Shown here one piece after another: positions 15,969 through 24,271 of a DNA stretch of 39,808 bases (position 1 is its first letter; every line of letters begins with the position of its first letter). The notes beneath the pieces are model-generated. The model saw nothing but the letters and a program-made list of their open reading frames with translations, did no database searches and had not been told where the DNA came from. Made by a program: the position numbers and the translations under genes. Location: positions 1-39,808 of the forward strand of contig JAEWUO010000033.1 of assembly GCA_023459335.1 (NCBI GenBank). Reading direction: 5' to 3'. The DNA is from Bacillota bacterium (GTDB taxonomy: Bacteria > Bacillota > Clostridia > Christensenellales > CAG-138).

Positions 15969-16181
15969 TCTGCGTCCAGACCGATCGGACCCTGTCCCGT
16001 ACGCAAGTTTTGCGATAAATGCGGGGCGAAGAACTATGAAGACGCAGCATTCTGCTGCCGCTGCGGACGTCGGTTTTCTTCTAGCGTATGTCTTCGTCTT
16101 GAGACAGAACCCGAATCCGTTTCGGCTCCTGTTCCCGCTGAACCGGACCGGTCGTGTTTTGTGTTGCGTTTACAGCACTAA
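15969..16181 (+). pseudogene. Degraded zinc-ribbon protein, paralogue of the next gene
   Basis: The frame from 15969 lacks a start codon but encodes a clear zinc ribbon at 16011-16067, CDKCGAKNYEDAAFCCRCG. This parallels CSKCGKKNPDTAVFCRYCG at the start of the gene at 16323. A short Glu/Pro/Ser linker follows, and the frame stops at 16179-16181. In another frame, Ala/Thr/Ser-rich linker-like residues (TALTAGSPIRNAS onward) continue to about 16290, which suggests a frameshift. GTA stands at 15999, two codons before the ribbon, where a start codon would be expected. It is best read as a decayed tandem duplicate. Confidence 0.6.
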
Positions 16182-16322
16182 CGGCAGGTTCCCCGATTCG
16201 AAACGCGTCGGTGGAAGCGACATCGTATACGGATACTACGGAAAATCCGCCCGTGTCTATTTGCTGCAGGTTCTGCATGACGAATTGTTGAACTGAACGG
16301 CACGACCGAAGGAGGTAGCGAC

Positions 16323-17789
16323 ATGTATTGCTCAAAATGTGGTAAAAAGAATCCCGATACCGCCGTTTTCTGCCGATATTGCGGAAGCGATCTTAGCGCT
16401 CCGCCCGAAGACGGCGCCGCAGGCGGTTTTGTACCGGAGCAAAGCGGCCGGGGTTCCAGCCCCGCGTCGTATCCGCCGGAATACGCGGGCGGATCCGGGC
16501 AGAAAAAGCCGCTTGCCGCATGGCTGATTGTGCTGCTGACGCTCCTCGGCATCGCGGCGATCGCAGCCGCGACCATCTTCCTGCTTCCGTTTTTCAAGGA
16601 GAATTTCCCCGGCAGAGCGAGCGCGCCGGAAATAACCGCGCAGCTTACTGCCACGCCCGCTGCCGTTATGCCTATTGAAACCACAGCCGCGCTTACGCCG
16701 CCGGCAAACGTGCCGTTTTCCAATCCGCCGGAAACGATAACCCCGGTTCCGCAGGACGCTTCGGATGAAAGCGAGGGCGCTCCCGATGCGGGAGACGATT
16801 CTGTGGTTTTACCCGATATTATCGAAATCACAAACCCAAATCTGATCTCGCGCGAATGGAACAGCCGTGTATTTGCCAGTTCCGACGATTTTATCGACGC
16901 GCTTTGCGAAGACTATTGGTATCTGTTCGCTAATTATCGCAATCCGAACGCGGTGCCGATCAACGGCGGATATGTGGACATGGCCCAGTTTACACGCGAA
17001 GCCGGCACCAATCGTTCTCTCCTTTTCTACACAATCGGCTCGTTCGATTTTCTGCTGGTCGATGAGGACGACTGGTCAACCGTGATTTCTTCCGATACGG
17101 AAGAATATGATGTAGCAAGCCTGAACGGCACTTGGCTCGCATATCATGACACGGAACAAAAGGCGACGTACCAAGATCACGCCTATCGCATCTATATCGT
17201 TTTCGGCGTGGAGGCTGATACCGGCGCCCTGATGGAAAGCTTATGCCTTTTCGACGAGATCGACAAAGATATAACCTTTATCTCAACCACCAATCTTTAT
17301 GTGCATCGGCATGACGACGGCACAGCCGCGGACGCCGATTCCTCCATCAACGCCCGCTGGGATAACCAGCAGGATTTCATGAACACGTTATCGAACCATG
17401 TCTGGTCTTTTTCCCATAAGGCGGAGTTCTCAGACGGAATCGATTATTCGGGGATGTATTCGGAGGAAATGTACAGCGGCACCTATAATAACTGGCTGAC
17501 ATTTGCTTCCGACGAAACCGTTCAGCAGCAGTATATCCTGCTCAGCGACGGTTCTACAACCACGTATAACCATAAGTACGCGGCGGATACGCGCAGTGTC
17601 TACGTTTATCTCGGTGAGAATATCCAGTATAACGGATATTTCTATCAGTGGTGGATACAATACTATATTAATACAGACGGAAATCTCGTCGCCCGGTTTT
17701 TGCTTTGGAATGCGGAGAGGGACGAGAGCCTCCCGCTGAACTGGGGCGATATCTTTACGTCCATCAACGGCCCTGTTTCGCTGCCCTGA
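16323..17789 (+). CDS. Zinc-ribbon membrane protein with large outer domain (488 aa)
   Basis: Residues 1-25 are a cytoplasmic zinc ribbon with two CxxC pairs (YCSKCG and FCRYCG). A Gly/Pro/Ser-rich linker follows, then one membrane helix at about 62-86 (LAAWLIVLLTLLGIAAIAAAT onward). A Thr/Pro/Ala-rich stalk at about 95-145 leads to an extracytoplasmic domain of about 330 residues rich in Tyr, Trp, Asp and Asn. I do not recognise the outer domain; its aromatic/acidic pattern (DDFIDALCEDYWYLFANYRNP and repeated YxxxW segments) suggests a beta-rich fold. GAAGGAGG precedes the ATG. Such zinc-ribbon anchored proteins are frequent in Clostridia, and their roles are mostly unknown. Confidence 0.75.
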   Translation: MYCSKCGKKNPDTAVFCRYCGSDLSAPPEDGAAGGFVPEQSGRGSSPASYPPEYAGGSGQKKPLAAWLIVLLTLLGIAAIAAATIFLLPFFKENFPGRASAPEITAQLTATPAAVMPIETTAALTPPANVPFSNPPETITPVPQDASDESEGAPDAGDDSVVLPDIIEITNPNLISREWNSRVFASSDDFIDALCEDYWYLFANYRNPNAVPINGGYVDMAQFTREAGTNRSLLFYTIGSFDFLLVDEDDWSTVISSDTEEYDVASLNGTWLAYHDTEQKATYQDHAYRIYIVFGVEADTGALMESLCLFDEIDKDITFISTTNLYVHRHDDGTAADADSSINARWDNQQDFMNTLSNHVWSFSHKAEFSDGIDYSGMYSEEMYSGTYNNWLTFASDETVQQQYILLSDGSTTTYNHKYAADTRSVYVYLGENIQYNGYFYQWWIQYYINTDGNLVARFLLWNAERDESLPLNWGDIFTSINGPVSLP

Positions 17790-17830
17790 TCAACCGATCC
17801 TCTGTCTAGGCTATCGCTAAACAAACTGCG

Positions 17831-17862
17831 CAGGCGGAACTGCGATACGTTCCGCCTGTTCT
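17831..17862 (+). terminator. Probable terminator of the zinc-ribbon gene
   Basis: CAGGCGGAAC (17831-17840) pairs perfectly with GTTCCGCCTG (17849-17858) and is followed by TTCTGATT. The T tract is short, so termination may be partial. Confidence 0.55.
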
Positions 17863-17864
17863 GA

Positions 17865-18167
17865 TTGATAAGACCGGATGACCCGCTCGATCATCTCCGG
17901 GGGCGTAGTCCGGTCGATCAGCGGCGCACCGGGGAGCAGCACTTCATTTTTCTGCTGGAACATCCGGACGAAACAGCCGACCCGCGTGACGCGTTTCTCC
18001 GGCAGAGTGTGCTGGTGCTTCAGGGCCGGATGCGCGTGATGGCCGGTGACTCCGTGCAGGACCTGAACGAAGGGGGCAGCGTCTATATCTTCAGGCAGGT
18101 CCCGCATAACGCCCAGAACACCGGCGATACGCCGCTTCGCTTCATCACTTATATGATCCGTGCTTAG
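17865..18167 (+). pseudogene. Cupin-domain remnant
   Basis: The second half of this frame is a recognisable cupin barrel: SVLVLQGRMRVMAGD, LNEGGSVYIFRQVPHNAQNTGDTPLRFITYMIRA, with the PH and N residues of cupin motif 2. The first half does not look like a cupin. The HPDET segment is separated from VLVLQG by about ten extra residues, and the region upstream is low-quality Arg/Asp/Pro sequence. The only in-frame start is a TTG at 17865 with no ribosome binding site, directly after a hairpin. It is most likely a 5'-damaged gene. The longer open frame on the opposite strand has no recognisable content. The 150 bases that follow show nothing I can name. Confidence 0.5.
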
Positions 18168-18321
18168 CGGGACGGTAAAAAATGTCTCGGAGTGAATTGT
18201 AAAACCAAGTGCAACGCTTAAGGAGTCCACGTTCCCGCAAAGGCTAGGTGAACAAAACCGCGATGGATTTCGTCCGTTCGGCGCTAATGTCTGCTGTCGA
18301 TGTCCAGTGATCCGGTTTTCC

Positions 18322-19977
18322 CTATCGCCGCGTCGCTTCCCGCGCAAGCTGTTCCGCTTCGCCGATCGTTATTTCGGCCAGCCGTCTCTTGACCCCCGCC
18401 ATACAGGTTTCGTTCATGCTGAGTTTACGGATTCCCATGCCGACCATGACCGCCGCAGCCTCCGGATCCCCGCCGAGCTCCCCGCAAACCGAAATCGGTT
18501 TTCCGGCAACCCGAAAACCGTTGATCGCCATATCGATCAATCGATACATCGCTGTTGATTTTTCCTGATAATAAGACGCCACATCCGCGTTCATCCGGTC
18601 AGCCGCATGCGTGTACTGGCAAAGATCGTTTGTTCCGATGCTGGCGAAATCGGCCGCCTCAGCGGCCAGATCCGAAATCAGCGCGATCGACGGAATTTCG
18701 ATCATGATCCCCATTTGAAAATCAGGGTTATATTCGGCCTTCTCCTCTTCCAGTTCCGCGATCGCCTCGTTTACGACCGCCTTTGCGCGCTCGATGTCGT
18801 CGACGCTGCCGACCATCGGAAGCATGAGCCAAAGATTGCCATACGCGGACGCCCGCAGCGCGGCGCGCAGCTGCGTTTTGAAAATTTGCTCTTCATTAAG
18901 GCAGAACCGCAGCGCGCGCCTTCCCAACGCCGGATTTTCCTCCCGCGGCAGGCGCAGATACGGCAGCGTTTTGTCGGCGCCGATGTCCAGCGTACGCAGC
19001 GTAACCGGTTTGCCGTTCGCTTTTTCCAGCACCCTGCGGTAGGCGAGGAACTGCTCTTCCTCCGTCGGCAGCCGTTCGCTGTTCATATAGAGAAACTCGG
19101 TTCGGAAGAGTCCGATAAAGTCCGCGTAATCCGGTATCTCTTCAGAATCGGAGCCGATGTTCAGTCCAATTTCGATTCGAACGCCGTCCTTTGTTCTCGC
19201 TTCGTTTTTTTTCGTTGCTTCTTCGGCGTCAAGCCACTTCCGCCAGAGCGCCCTCTTTCTTTCTCCGGCGGCGCGCGTCTCCTGATCCGGCCGGATGGTC
19301 AGCGTTCCGTTCAGCGCGTCCAGCAGCAGTTCCGTTCCGGTTTGGATGAGGCGCGTCGCGTCCGGTACGCCGAGCAGCGCGGGAATCCCGTAGCTTCTGG
19401 CGAGAATCGCGGTATGCGATGTCGCTCCCCCGGATTCCGTGACGATTCCCAGCACGCGCTTTCGATCCATCGAAACGGTTTCGCTCGGCAGCAGATCGCG
19501 CGCTACCAGGATACAATCCTCCGGCAGCCGCGAAAGGCTATCCGGCTTGCCGCCGCGCATGCAGCGGATCAGGCGGTTTATCACGTCCTTTACGTCCGCG
19601 GCCCGCTGCGATATGGTTGCGTCTTCCGCGCCGCTAAGCAGGGAAACATAAAGATCTTTTGCGAAAAACACCGCGGTCTCGGCGGAAACGAGATCGTTTT
19701 GAATCGAAGAAAGGATCGTATCCCGCAGAGATTCGTCGGACAATATCTCGCGGTGCGCCGAAAAAATCTTCGCCTGCCCCACTTTGTCCGGCGGAAAGGA
19801 TTCGATCAAGCGAACCAGTTCATCGTCGGCATGCCGCACGCCCGCGTTCAGATACGAAATCTCGGCTTCGATCCGGTCGGGCGAAATGCGTTCGTTCCGC
19901 GTCGCGAGGTCCTCCGGAAGATACACAAAGGCGGGTGCTATCGCCACGCCGCCCGAAACCGCGTTTCCTTTCAGCAT
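18322..19977 (-). CDS. ptsI: Phosphoenolpyruvate-protein phosphotransferase, PTS enzyme I (551 aa)
   Basis: Enzyme I takes phosphate from phosphoenolpyruvate onto a histidine and passes it to HPr. The phospho-site is H188 in ESGGATSHTAILAR. The PEP-binding barrel shows GLFRTEFLYM at 289-298, LRTLDIGADKTLPY at 327-340, LPMVGSVDD, GIMIEIPS, SIGTNDLCQYTHAADR at 447-461 and the catalytic C498 in ISVCGELGGDP. The ATG at 19977 has AAGGA seven bases upstream; an earlier ATG at 20070 adds 31 unrelated residues. Unusually, it is the last gene of a sugar-specific operon and is separated from its HPr gene by 171 bases, rather than forming a simple ptsHI pair. Confidence 0.95.
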   Translation of the reverse strand: MLKGNAVSGGVAIAPAFVYLPEDLATRNERISPDRIEAEISYLNAGVRHADDELVRLIESFPPDKVGQAKIFSAHREILSDESLRDTILSSIQNDLVSAETAVFFAKDLYVSLLSGAEDATISQRAADVKDVINRLIRCMRGGKPDSLSRLPEDCILVARDLLPSETVSMDRKRVLGIVTESGGATSHTAILARSYGIPALLGVPDATRLIQTGTELLLDALNGTLTIRPDQETRAAGERKRALWRKWLDAEEATKKNEARTKDGVRIEIGLNIGSDSEEIPDYADFIGLFRTEFLYMNSERLPTEEEQFLAYRRVLEKANGKPVTLRTLDIGADKTLPYLRLPREENPALGRRALRFCLNEEQIFKTQLRAALRASAYGNLWLMLPMVGSVDDIERAKAVVNEAIAELEEEKAEYNPDFQMGIMIEIPSIALISDLAAEAADFASIGTNDLCQYTHAADRMNADVASYYQEKSTAMYRLIDMAINGFRVAGKPISVCGELGGDPEAAAVMVGMGIRKLSMNETCMAGVKRRLAEITIGEAEQLAREATRR

Positions 19978-20091
19978 ATGACGGTCCTTCCCAATACGCC
20001 CGTTTTCACCGATGGCAATCTTTCGGTCCGACGGACGACATTCTTCGTTTTTTTTCGGAATCGTATCCACCGATCCTGTCCGGGCTGCCCT

Positions 20092-20116
20092 GCCGGCGCC
20101 GCTTTGCCGGCGCCGC
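20092..20116. repeat. GC-rich direct repeat between HPr and enzyme I genes
   Basis: GCCGGCGCCGC occurs at 20092-20102 and again at 20106-20116, and each copy is internally palindromic (GGCGCC). Within the 171-base HPr-ptsI gap this could fold into a stable RNA hairpin and set the ratio of the two proteins. No T tract follows. Confidence 0.5.
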
Positions 20117-20148
20117 TGCAGGCCGTCTCTTAAGCGCGTCTGTCCGGT

Positions 20149-20421
20149 TTATTCATTAAAGCCGGATTCGATCAGACGGATCAGCCGGTCCACGGCCTCC
20201 GTTTCGTCCGGCCCGTCCGCGGCGATCTCGACGCAAGTTCCGGAACCGCACCCCTCCGCCAGAACTAGAAGGATCGATTTTGCGTTTACCGGTTTTCGGG
20301 ACGCACCGACTTTTTGCAGCGTGACCTGTGAAACAAATGTTTTTGCCAGCGTTACAAATTCCGCCGCCGGGCGCGCGTGCAGACCGGTTGCGTTATGGAT
20401 CGTTACCTCGCGGCTCGTCAT
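20149..20421 (-). CDS. HPr-family phosphocarrier protein (90 aa)
   Basis: This small carrier moves phosphate from enzyme I to the sugar-specific IIA protein. The active histidine is H15 in NATGLHARPAAEF. The regulatory serine region is present as VNAKSILLVLAEGCGSG, with S49 in the place of Ser46 of classic Gram-positive HPr, so regulation by HPr kinase is possible. Length is normal. Its ATG overlaps the stop of the KbaZ-like gene by four bases, which fixes it firmly within the amino-sugar operon. It may be dedicated to this transporter rather than the general HPr of the cell. Confidence 0.93.
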   Translation of the reverse strand: MTSREVTIHNATGLHARPAAEFVTLAKTFVSQVTLQKVGASRKPVNAKSILLVLAEGCGSGTCVEIAADGPDETEAVDRLIRLIESGFNE

Positions 20422-21749
20422 GCCTTCATCCCCTTTACGGTTGCGTACAGATAATCGTCAATCCAGCTGCCGACACGATCGATCAGCAGGTCCTCTGGAT
20501 GATTGCGGATTGCTCCGGCCCGCACCGGCGACAGCTGCATCGGCAGGTATTGGCTGATCAGCGTCAGCGGGATTTCCACGCCGCCGAGATTTCGTATCAG
20601 CCGCCCGATCGCGGCCTGAATCTCCTCTTCCGGCAGGTAATACCGCACGCGGTCCGAAAAGCTGAAAGCGCGGGACAGCGCGATCTGCGCCGCCGCGCCG
20701 TGATAGTATCTCTCCCAAAGAGCGGGTTTCTCGCGCATCACGCGGTCGATCACTTCGCGCAGTCTGCTGGGTTCGAACGGGTACAGCGGCAAAAGCTCGC
20801 GTTCGATGGATTCCAGCGCGAACAAGCCCTCCCTCAAGCCGAACGTCAGCGCGGGGCCGACTTTCAGGATCCGGATGCCGTCCTCCACCATTTCCTTCAG
20901 CCGCGGCGCGGGCTGGTAATCGGTCGAATGCCCCTCGAATACCATACCGTTAAGCGATTTGAGCACCGAGAGCAGCTGCGCCGCAGGCGCGTGCCGGTAC
21001 TCCACGACGGAAGAATCCGCAAATTCCACGCCGGGTTGAACGACAATGGCGACGACGCGCCCCCAAACGTTTTCCAATCCGATTTCTTCAAACGCCCCGC
21101 GAAACGCAGCGAGCGTTTTCAGGCAGTCTTCCGCGCTTGTTACCGCGGTCTCACGTTCATTCTCCAGCGCGCCTCCGGGGATGGGTACCTCGCTGCCGAT
21201 GACATAGACCGGCGGAACGGCGTCCCGATCTTTAAGCCGGCGCTCCGCGAACGCCCGCTCCGCCGCAGCGCAAAGCCTCGCGCCGCGTCGTGCGATCGTT
21301 TCATCCGGCAGCCTGTGTTCCGGATCGTCGCCGCCGAGGCGCATACTGGTATCCAGATGTATTTTAACATATCCTGCACTCACGCAGTCCATAACCAGCC
21401 GTTCCGCGCGCTCCATCGCCGTTTCGGAGGGCAGCCCTGACCAGATCAGCGGGCCGAGATGATCGCCGCCGACAAGCAGAGCTTCCAGCGGAAATCGTTC
21501 CTCCCGCGCGATGCGCCGCACAAACGCGTAAAAATCCGCCGGGCGCATATCCGTGTAACCGCCAAACTGATTCACCTGATTGGCGGTCGATTCGATCAGC
21601 GCCGGAACGCCGTATACGATCGAACGGCGCATCACCGCGCGCAGCACGTATTCATTTGCGCTGCAGCAGGAATAGATCCCTTTCAGGCGCTCGGCCTGCG
21701 GGTAAAGCAGGATCCGCTGTATCGGGTTTTTCACCTGAGGCTGATCCAT
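20418..21749 (-). CDS. KbaZ/GatZ/AgaZ-like tagatose-bisphosphate aldolase subunit (443 aa)
   Basis: This protein belongs to the D-tagatose-1,6-bisphosphate aldolase class II accessory subunit family (GatZ, KbaZ, AgaZ). Family marks include GIYSCCSANEYVLRAV, ALIESTANQVNQFGGYTDMRPADF at about 50-73, LLVGGDHLGPLIWSGLP, GYVKIHLDTSM, YVIGSEVPIPGG, FEGHSTDYQPAP and KVGPALTFGLREGLF. In enterobacteria it supports the catalytic subunit KbaY/GatY, which is not in the window. The ATG at 21749 lies eight bases after AAGGA and overlaps the preceding SIS gene by 19 bases. It places the operon in the galactosamine/tagatose type of pathway. Confidence 0.9.
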   Translation of the reverse strand: MDQPQVKNPIQRILLYPQAERLKGIYSCCSANEYVLRAVMRRSIVYGVPALIESTANQVNQFGGYTDMRPADFYAFVRRIAREERFPLEALLVGGDHLGPLIWSGLPSETAMERAERLVMDCVSAGYVKIHLDTSMRLGGDDPEHRLPDETIARRGARLCAAAERAFAERRLKDRDAVPPVYVIGSEVPIPGGALENERETAVTSAEDCLKTLAAFRGAFEEIGLENVWGRVVAIVVQPGVEFADSSVVEYRHAPAAQLLSVLKSLNGMVFEGHSTDYQPAPRLKEMVEDGIRILKVGPALTFGLREGLFALESIERELLPLYPFEPSRLREVIDRVMREKPALWERYYHGAAAQIALSRAFSFSDRVRYYLPEEEIQAAIGRLIRNLGGVEIPLTLISQYLPMQLSPVRAGAIRNHPEDLLIDRVGSWIDDYLYATVKGMKA

Positions 21750-22768
21750 GGGTCAAGTCCTTCCGGCGCGTCCGGATTTACGCCGATGCTTTTTGCGTGC
21801 AGCAGGCAGATCACCTGTATGCAATACTGCGCGTAGATCGCGCTCACCGCGTCGGCTCCGCAGTCCGGCAGAGGGATGGAGACGCATCCGCCAAGCTCCG
21901 ATATACGGGCGTTTCGCGACAGCACAAGCAGATGCGGCGTCTTTTTCGCAAGATCCGCGATCAAGTCCGCCTGCAGCCCGAATTCACCCGACGAAACCAG
22001 CGCGACCACAAGCGTGTCGCGGCCGATCTGCACAACGGGTCCGTGGCGTACGTCCAGAACGTGGTAAAAGTTTGCGTCCCGGCGGCAGATTTCCCGAAAC
22101 GCGAGCGCCCCTTCCTCCGCCAGGCCCTCCGCGGCGCTGTCGCCGAGGACGACCGCCTTCGACCAGCCGCTTTTCGCTACTTTGAGAAGCGTCGGTTCGA
22201 TTGACGCCCGAAACAGCGACTGGTCGTCGCAGATACGCCGCGCGGCGCTAAGCGCCGCCTGATCCCCCGCAACGATTGCGGCGAGCATAAATCCGGCGAG
22301 AAAGAGGTTCGTAACCGTGCGCGTCTGACACACGGACGCATCGAACGCCCAGGGCAGCGGTATGTTCATATCGGCGATCTCCTCCACCGGCGCCCCGGTC
22401 TTCGCACAGATGGAGATGATTTTATTGCGGAATCGTTCCTTGCATTGAAGGACGGCTTTCAGCACCTCGCTGGTCGACCCCGAACGGGACAGCACCAGAA
22501 GCGTGGAATTGGACACAGGATTCACGTAATCTTCAAAATTGACCAGCAGGTCTCCCGCGGCAATCGCGTATGCGGGAATCTGACTCAGCTGCGTAAACTG
22601 TTTGGCGGCGGATATCGCCAGGCAGTAGCTGGACCCGCAGCCGATTACGCAGAGCGAGCGGGTTTCATCCAGCGCGTTTTGAATCTCTTTTTCCTTCTCT
22701 TTGACGTAATCATAGGTTTGTCTCAGCGCGTCGAACTGCGCTCGAATCTCCGTTTCGGTGGTATACAT
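21731..22768 (-). CDS. SIS-domain sugar-phosphate isomerase/deaminase, AgaS-like (345 aa)
   Basis: Two SIS domains in tandem, as in AgaS and in the isomerase half of GlmS. The first has VIGCGSSYCLAISAAKQF at about 38-55 and LLVLSRSGSTSEVLKAV at about 87-103. The second follows about 100 residues later with AVVLGDSAAEGLAEEGALAFREI and DVRHGPVV. AgaS converts galactosamine 6-phosphate to tagatose 6-phosphate and ammonia, so such a reaction fits its place beside the KbaZ-like gene. Fructosamine or glucosamine 6-phosphate deaminase activity is equally possible. The ATG at 22768 has a weak AGAGAG site; a long hairpin at 22795-22832 lies just upstream. Confidence 0.87.
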   Translation of the reverse strand: MYTTETEIRAQFDALRQTYDYVKEKEKEIQNALDETRSLCVIGCGSSYCLAISAAKQFTQLSQIPAYAIAAGDLLVNFEDYVNPVSNSTLLVLSRSGSTSEVLKAVLQCKERFRNKIISICAKTGAPVEEIADMNIPLPWAFDASVCQTRTVTNLFLAGFMLAAIVAGDQAALSAARRICDDQSLFRASIEPTLLKVAKSGWSKAVVLGDSAAEGLAEEGALAFREICRRDANFYHVLDVRHGPVVQIGRDTLVVALVSSGEFGLQADLIADLAKKTPHLLVLSRNARISELGGCVSIPLPDCGADAVSAIYAQYCIQVICLLHAKSIGVNPDAPEGLDPWISLR

Positions 22769-22794
22769 GCGTTTCTCTCTTTCGGTATTCCTCA

Positions 22795-22832
22795 CCATAA
22801 TTGCCAGGAAGTTTCCTTCCCGGCAATTATGG
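22795..22832 (-). ncRNA. Intercistronic RNA hairpin with GAAA tetraloop
   Basis: CCATAATTGCC (22795-22805) and GGCAATTATGG (22822-22832) are perfect complements. Inside them GGAAG (22807-22811) pairs with CTTCC (22816-22820). As minus-strand RNA, the one non-Watson-Crick position is a G-U pair and the loop reads GAAA, a GNRA tetraloop. As plus-strand RNA it would be an A-C mismatch. The hairpin is therefore best formed in the operon transcript, between the IIC and SIS genes. It lacks a T tract, so mRNA processing or stability control is more likely than termination. Confidence 0.65.
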
Positions 22833-22868
22833 CGTTTGGAGTGACAACCGTGACTTCGGATATGTTTC

Positions 22869-24236
22869 CTATTTTTCCACGGATTCGCCCTTTGCGGCGA
22901 GCATCCTGCGGCGGCGCGCCGCGAAGATTGAGAGCACCACAAACGCAGCGGCGACGATGATCACGCCGATCCACACGTTTTTCATGGCGACCATCGCGGC
23001 CATCGCGTCGATGCAGTCCTGACCTGTTCCTTCCGCGCCGACCGAAGCGAAGTGGCCGAACAGTTTATAGGTAAATCCGGAGAGGAAAATCAGTTCAAAG
23101 CCGTAGACAAACCCCGCGACCATTGCGCCGCGGCGGCCACCCTGCGCGTTGCCGAAGATGCCCGCGACGCCGCCGGTAAAGAACGCGCCGATGATCGAGA
23201 CGAGCGGAACGACGCCAAAGGCGGCGGAGCTGGCAAACATCGCAACGATCATACCGACCACCGCGAAGATGAAGCCCAGCATCAGAGAATTCGGCGCATA
23301 GGTAAACAGCACCGGAACGTCCAGCGCGGGGACCGCGTTTGGCACGACTTTGTCCGCGATGCCCTTAAACGCGGGCACGAGTTCGCCGAGCAGCATCCGA
23401 ACGCCCTGCAGCAGCACGAGGATACCGGCTGTGAATCCGAGCGCTTTGAGCAAGCCGTATACAATGTAATTCGTCGATCCCGAATAGGCGGCGACCCTTT
23501 CCGGTCCCGCAAGAATGACGACGAGCATGTAGAACACGAACATCACGACCGCGATGGACATGGATGAATCCTTGAAGAACGAGAGTCCCTTGGGGAGTTT
23601 CAGCTCTTCCGCGCTCTTCTTCTTATTCCCGACAAGCCCGCCGATATAAGCGGACGATACGGTGCCCAGCGTCGTTAAATGCGCGATTGCGAAATCGTCG
23701 GAACCCGTGACTTTCCGCACGAGAGGCTGCGAAATGGCGGGCAGCAGCGTCAGGATGGCGCCCTGCAGCACGATGCCGATGCCGATGATCGCACCCTGGC
23801 TTAAACCCGCGCTGTAAAGGCTGTAAGCTATGGTGATCGACGAAATCCACATCATATGCCCCGTGAGGAAGATGTATTTCAGGGGCGTGACGCGCGCGAG
23901 CAGGATGTTCATCAGGAATCCGCCGCCCATGATGATCGCCGACGTGGAGGCGATGATCGGCACCGCTTTCGACATGGCGCCGACGATGATTTCGGACCCG
24001 GTCGCAAACCCGTCCAGGCCAAAGACCTGCTGAAAAAGTCCGACAAACGGCAGGATCTCGGTGACCAGCAGGGAAGCGCCCGCGGACAGAACCAGATACC
24101 CCAGCGCGGTTTTCACGGTTCCGCTGATGACGCTGGCCGCGCTCTTTTTCTGTACGAGTAAACCGATGAGCGCCACAAGCGCCAGAATGATGGCGGGGGT
24201 CTGCAGCAGATCCAACAGGAAATTCAGAACGTTCAC
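22869..24236 (-). CDS. PTS IIC permease, ascorbate (UlaA/SgaT) type (455 aa)
   Basis: The membrane channel of a phosphotransferase system of the L-Asc (UlaA) family, with about ten to twelve hydrophobic segments. Characteristic are GYLVLSAGASLLV at about 46-58, FGLDGFATGSEIIVGAMSK, IIMGGGFLMNILLARVTPLKYIFLTGHMMW at about 101-130, and FGVVPLVSIIGAFFTGGVAGIFGNAQGGRRGAM. It ends in a basic tail. It starts at a GTG after AAGGAGG. With the upstream IIB and IIA genes it completes the sugar-specific components. UlaA relatives transport ascorbate, but here the neighbours are amino-sugar enzymes, so the substrate is more likely an N-acetylhexosamine or an oligosaccharide. Confidence 0.9.
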   Translation of the reverse strand: MNVLNFLLDLLQTPAIILALVALIGLLVQKKSAASVISGTVKTALGYLVLSAGASLLVTEILPFVGLFQQVFGLDGFATGSEIIVGAMSKAVPIIASTSAIIMGGGFLMNILLARVTPLKYIFLTGHMMWISSITIAYSLYSAGLSQGAIIGIGIVLQGAILTLLPAISQPLVRKVTGSDDFAIAHLTTLGTVSSAYIGGLVGNKKKSAEELKLPKGLSFFKDSSMSIAVVMFVFYMLVVILAGPERVAAYSGSTNYIVYGLLKALGFTAGILVLLQGVRMLLGELVPAFKGIADKVVPNAVPALDVPVLFTYAPNSLMLGFIFAVVGMIVAMFASSAAFGVVPLVSIIGAFFTGGVAGIFGNAQGGRRGAMVAGFVYGFELIFLSGFTYKLFGHFASVGAEGTGQDCIDAMAAMVAMKNVWIGVIIVAAAFVVLSIFAARRRRMLAAKGESVEK

Positions 24237-24271
24237 AAAATTACCTCCTTCAATTTTCTGCGACGACGCAG

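Noticed and set aside
17817..18347. A minus-strand open frame of 176 codons around the cupin remnant
   Set aside because: No family pattern and no ribosome binding site; it is antisense to a recognisable cupin motif on the plus strand.
20092..20116. Intrinsic terminator between HPr and enzyme I
   Set aside because: The GC-rich repeats can fold, but no T tract follows on the minus strand, so it is listed only as a repeat.
18607..20133. A long plus-strand open frame opposite enzyme I
   Set aside because: No recognisable motifs and extreme Arg content; the minus strand carries all enzyme I active-site motifs.
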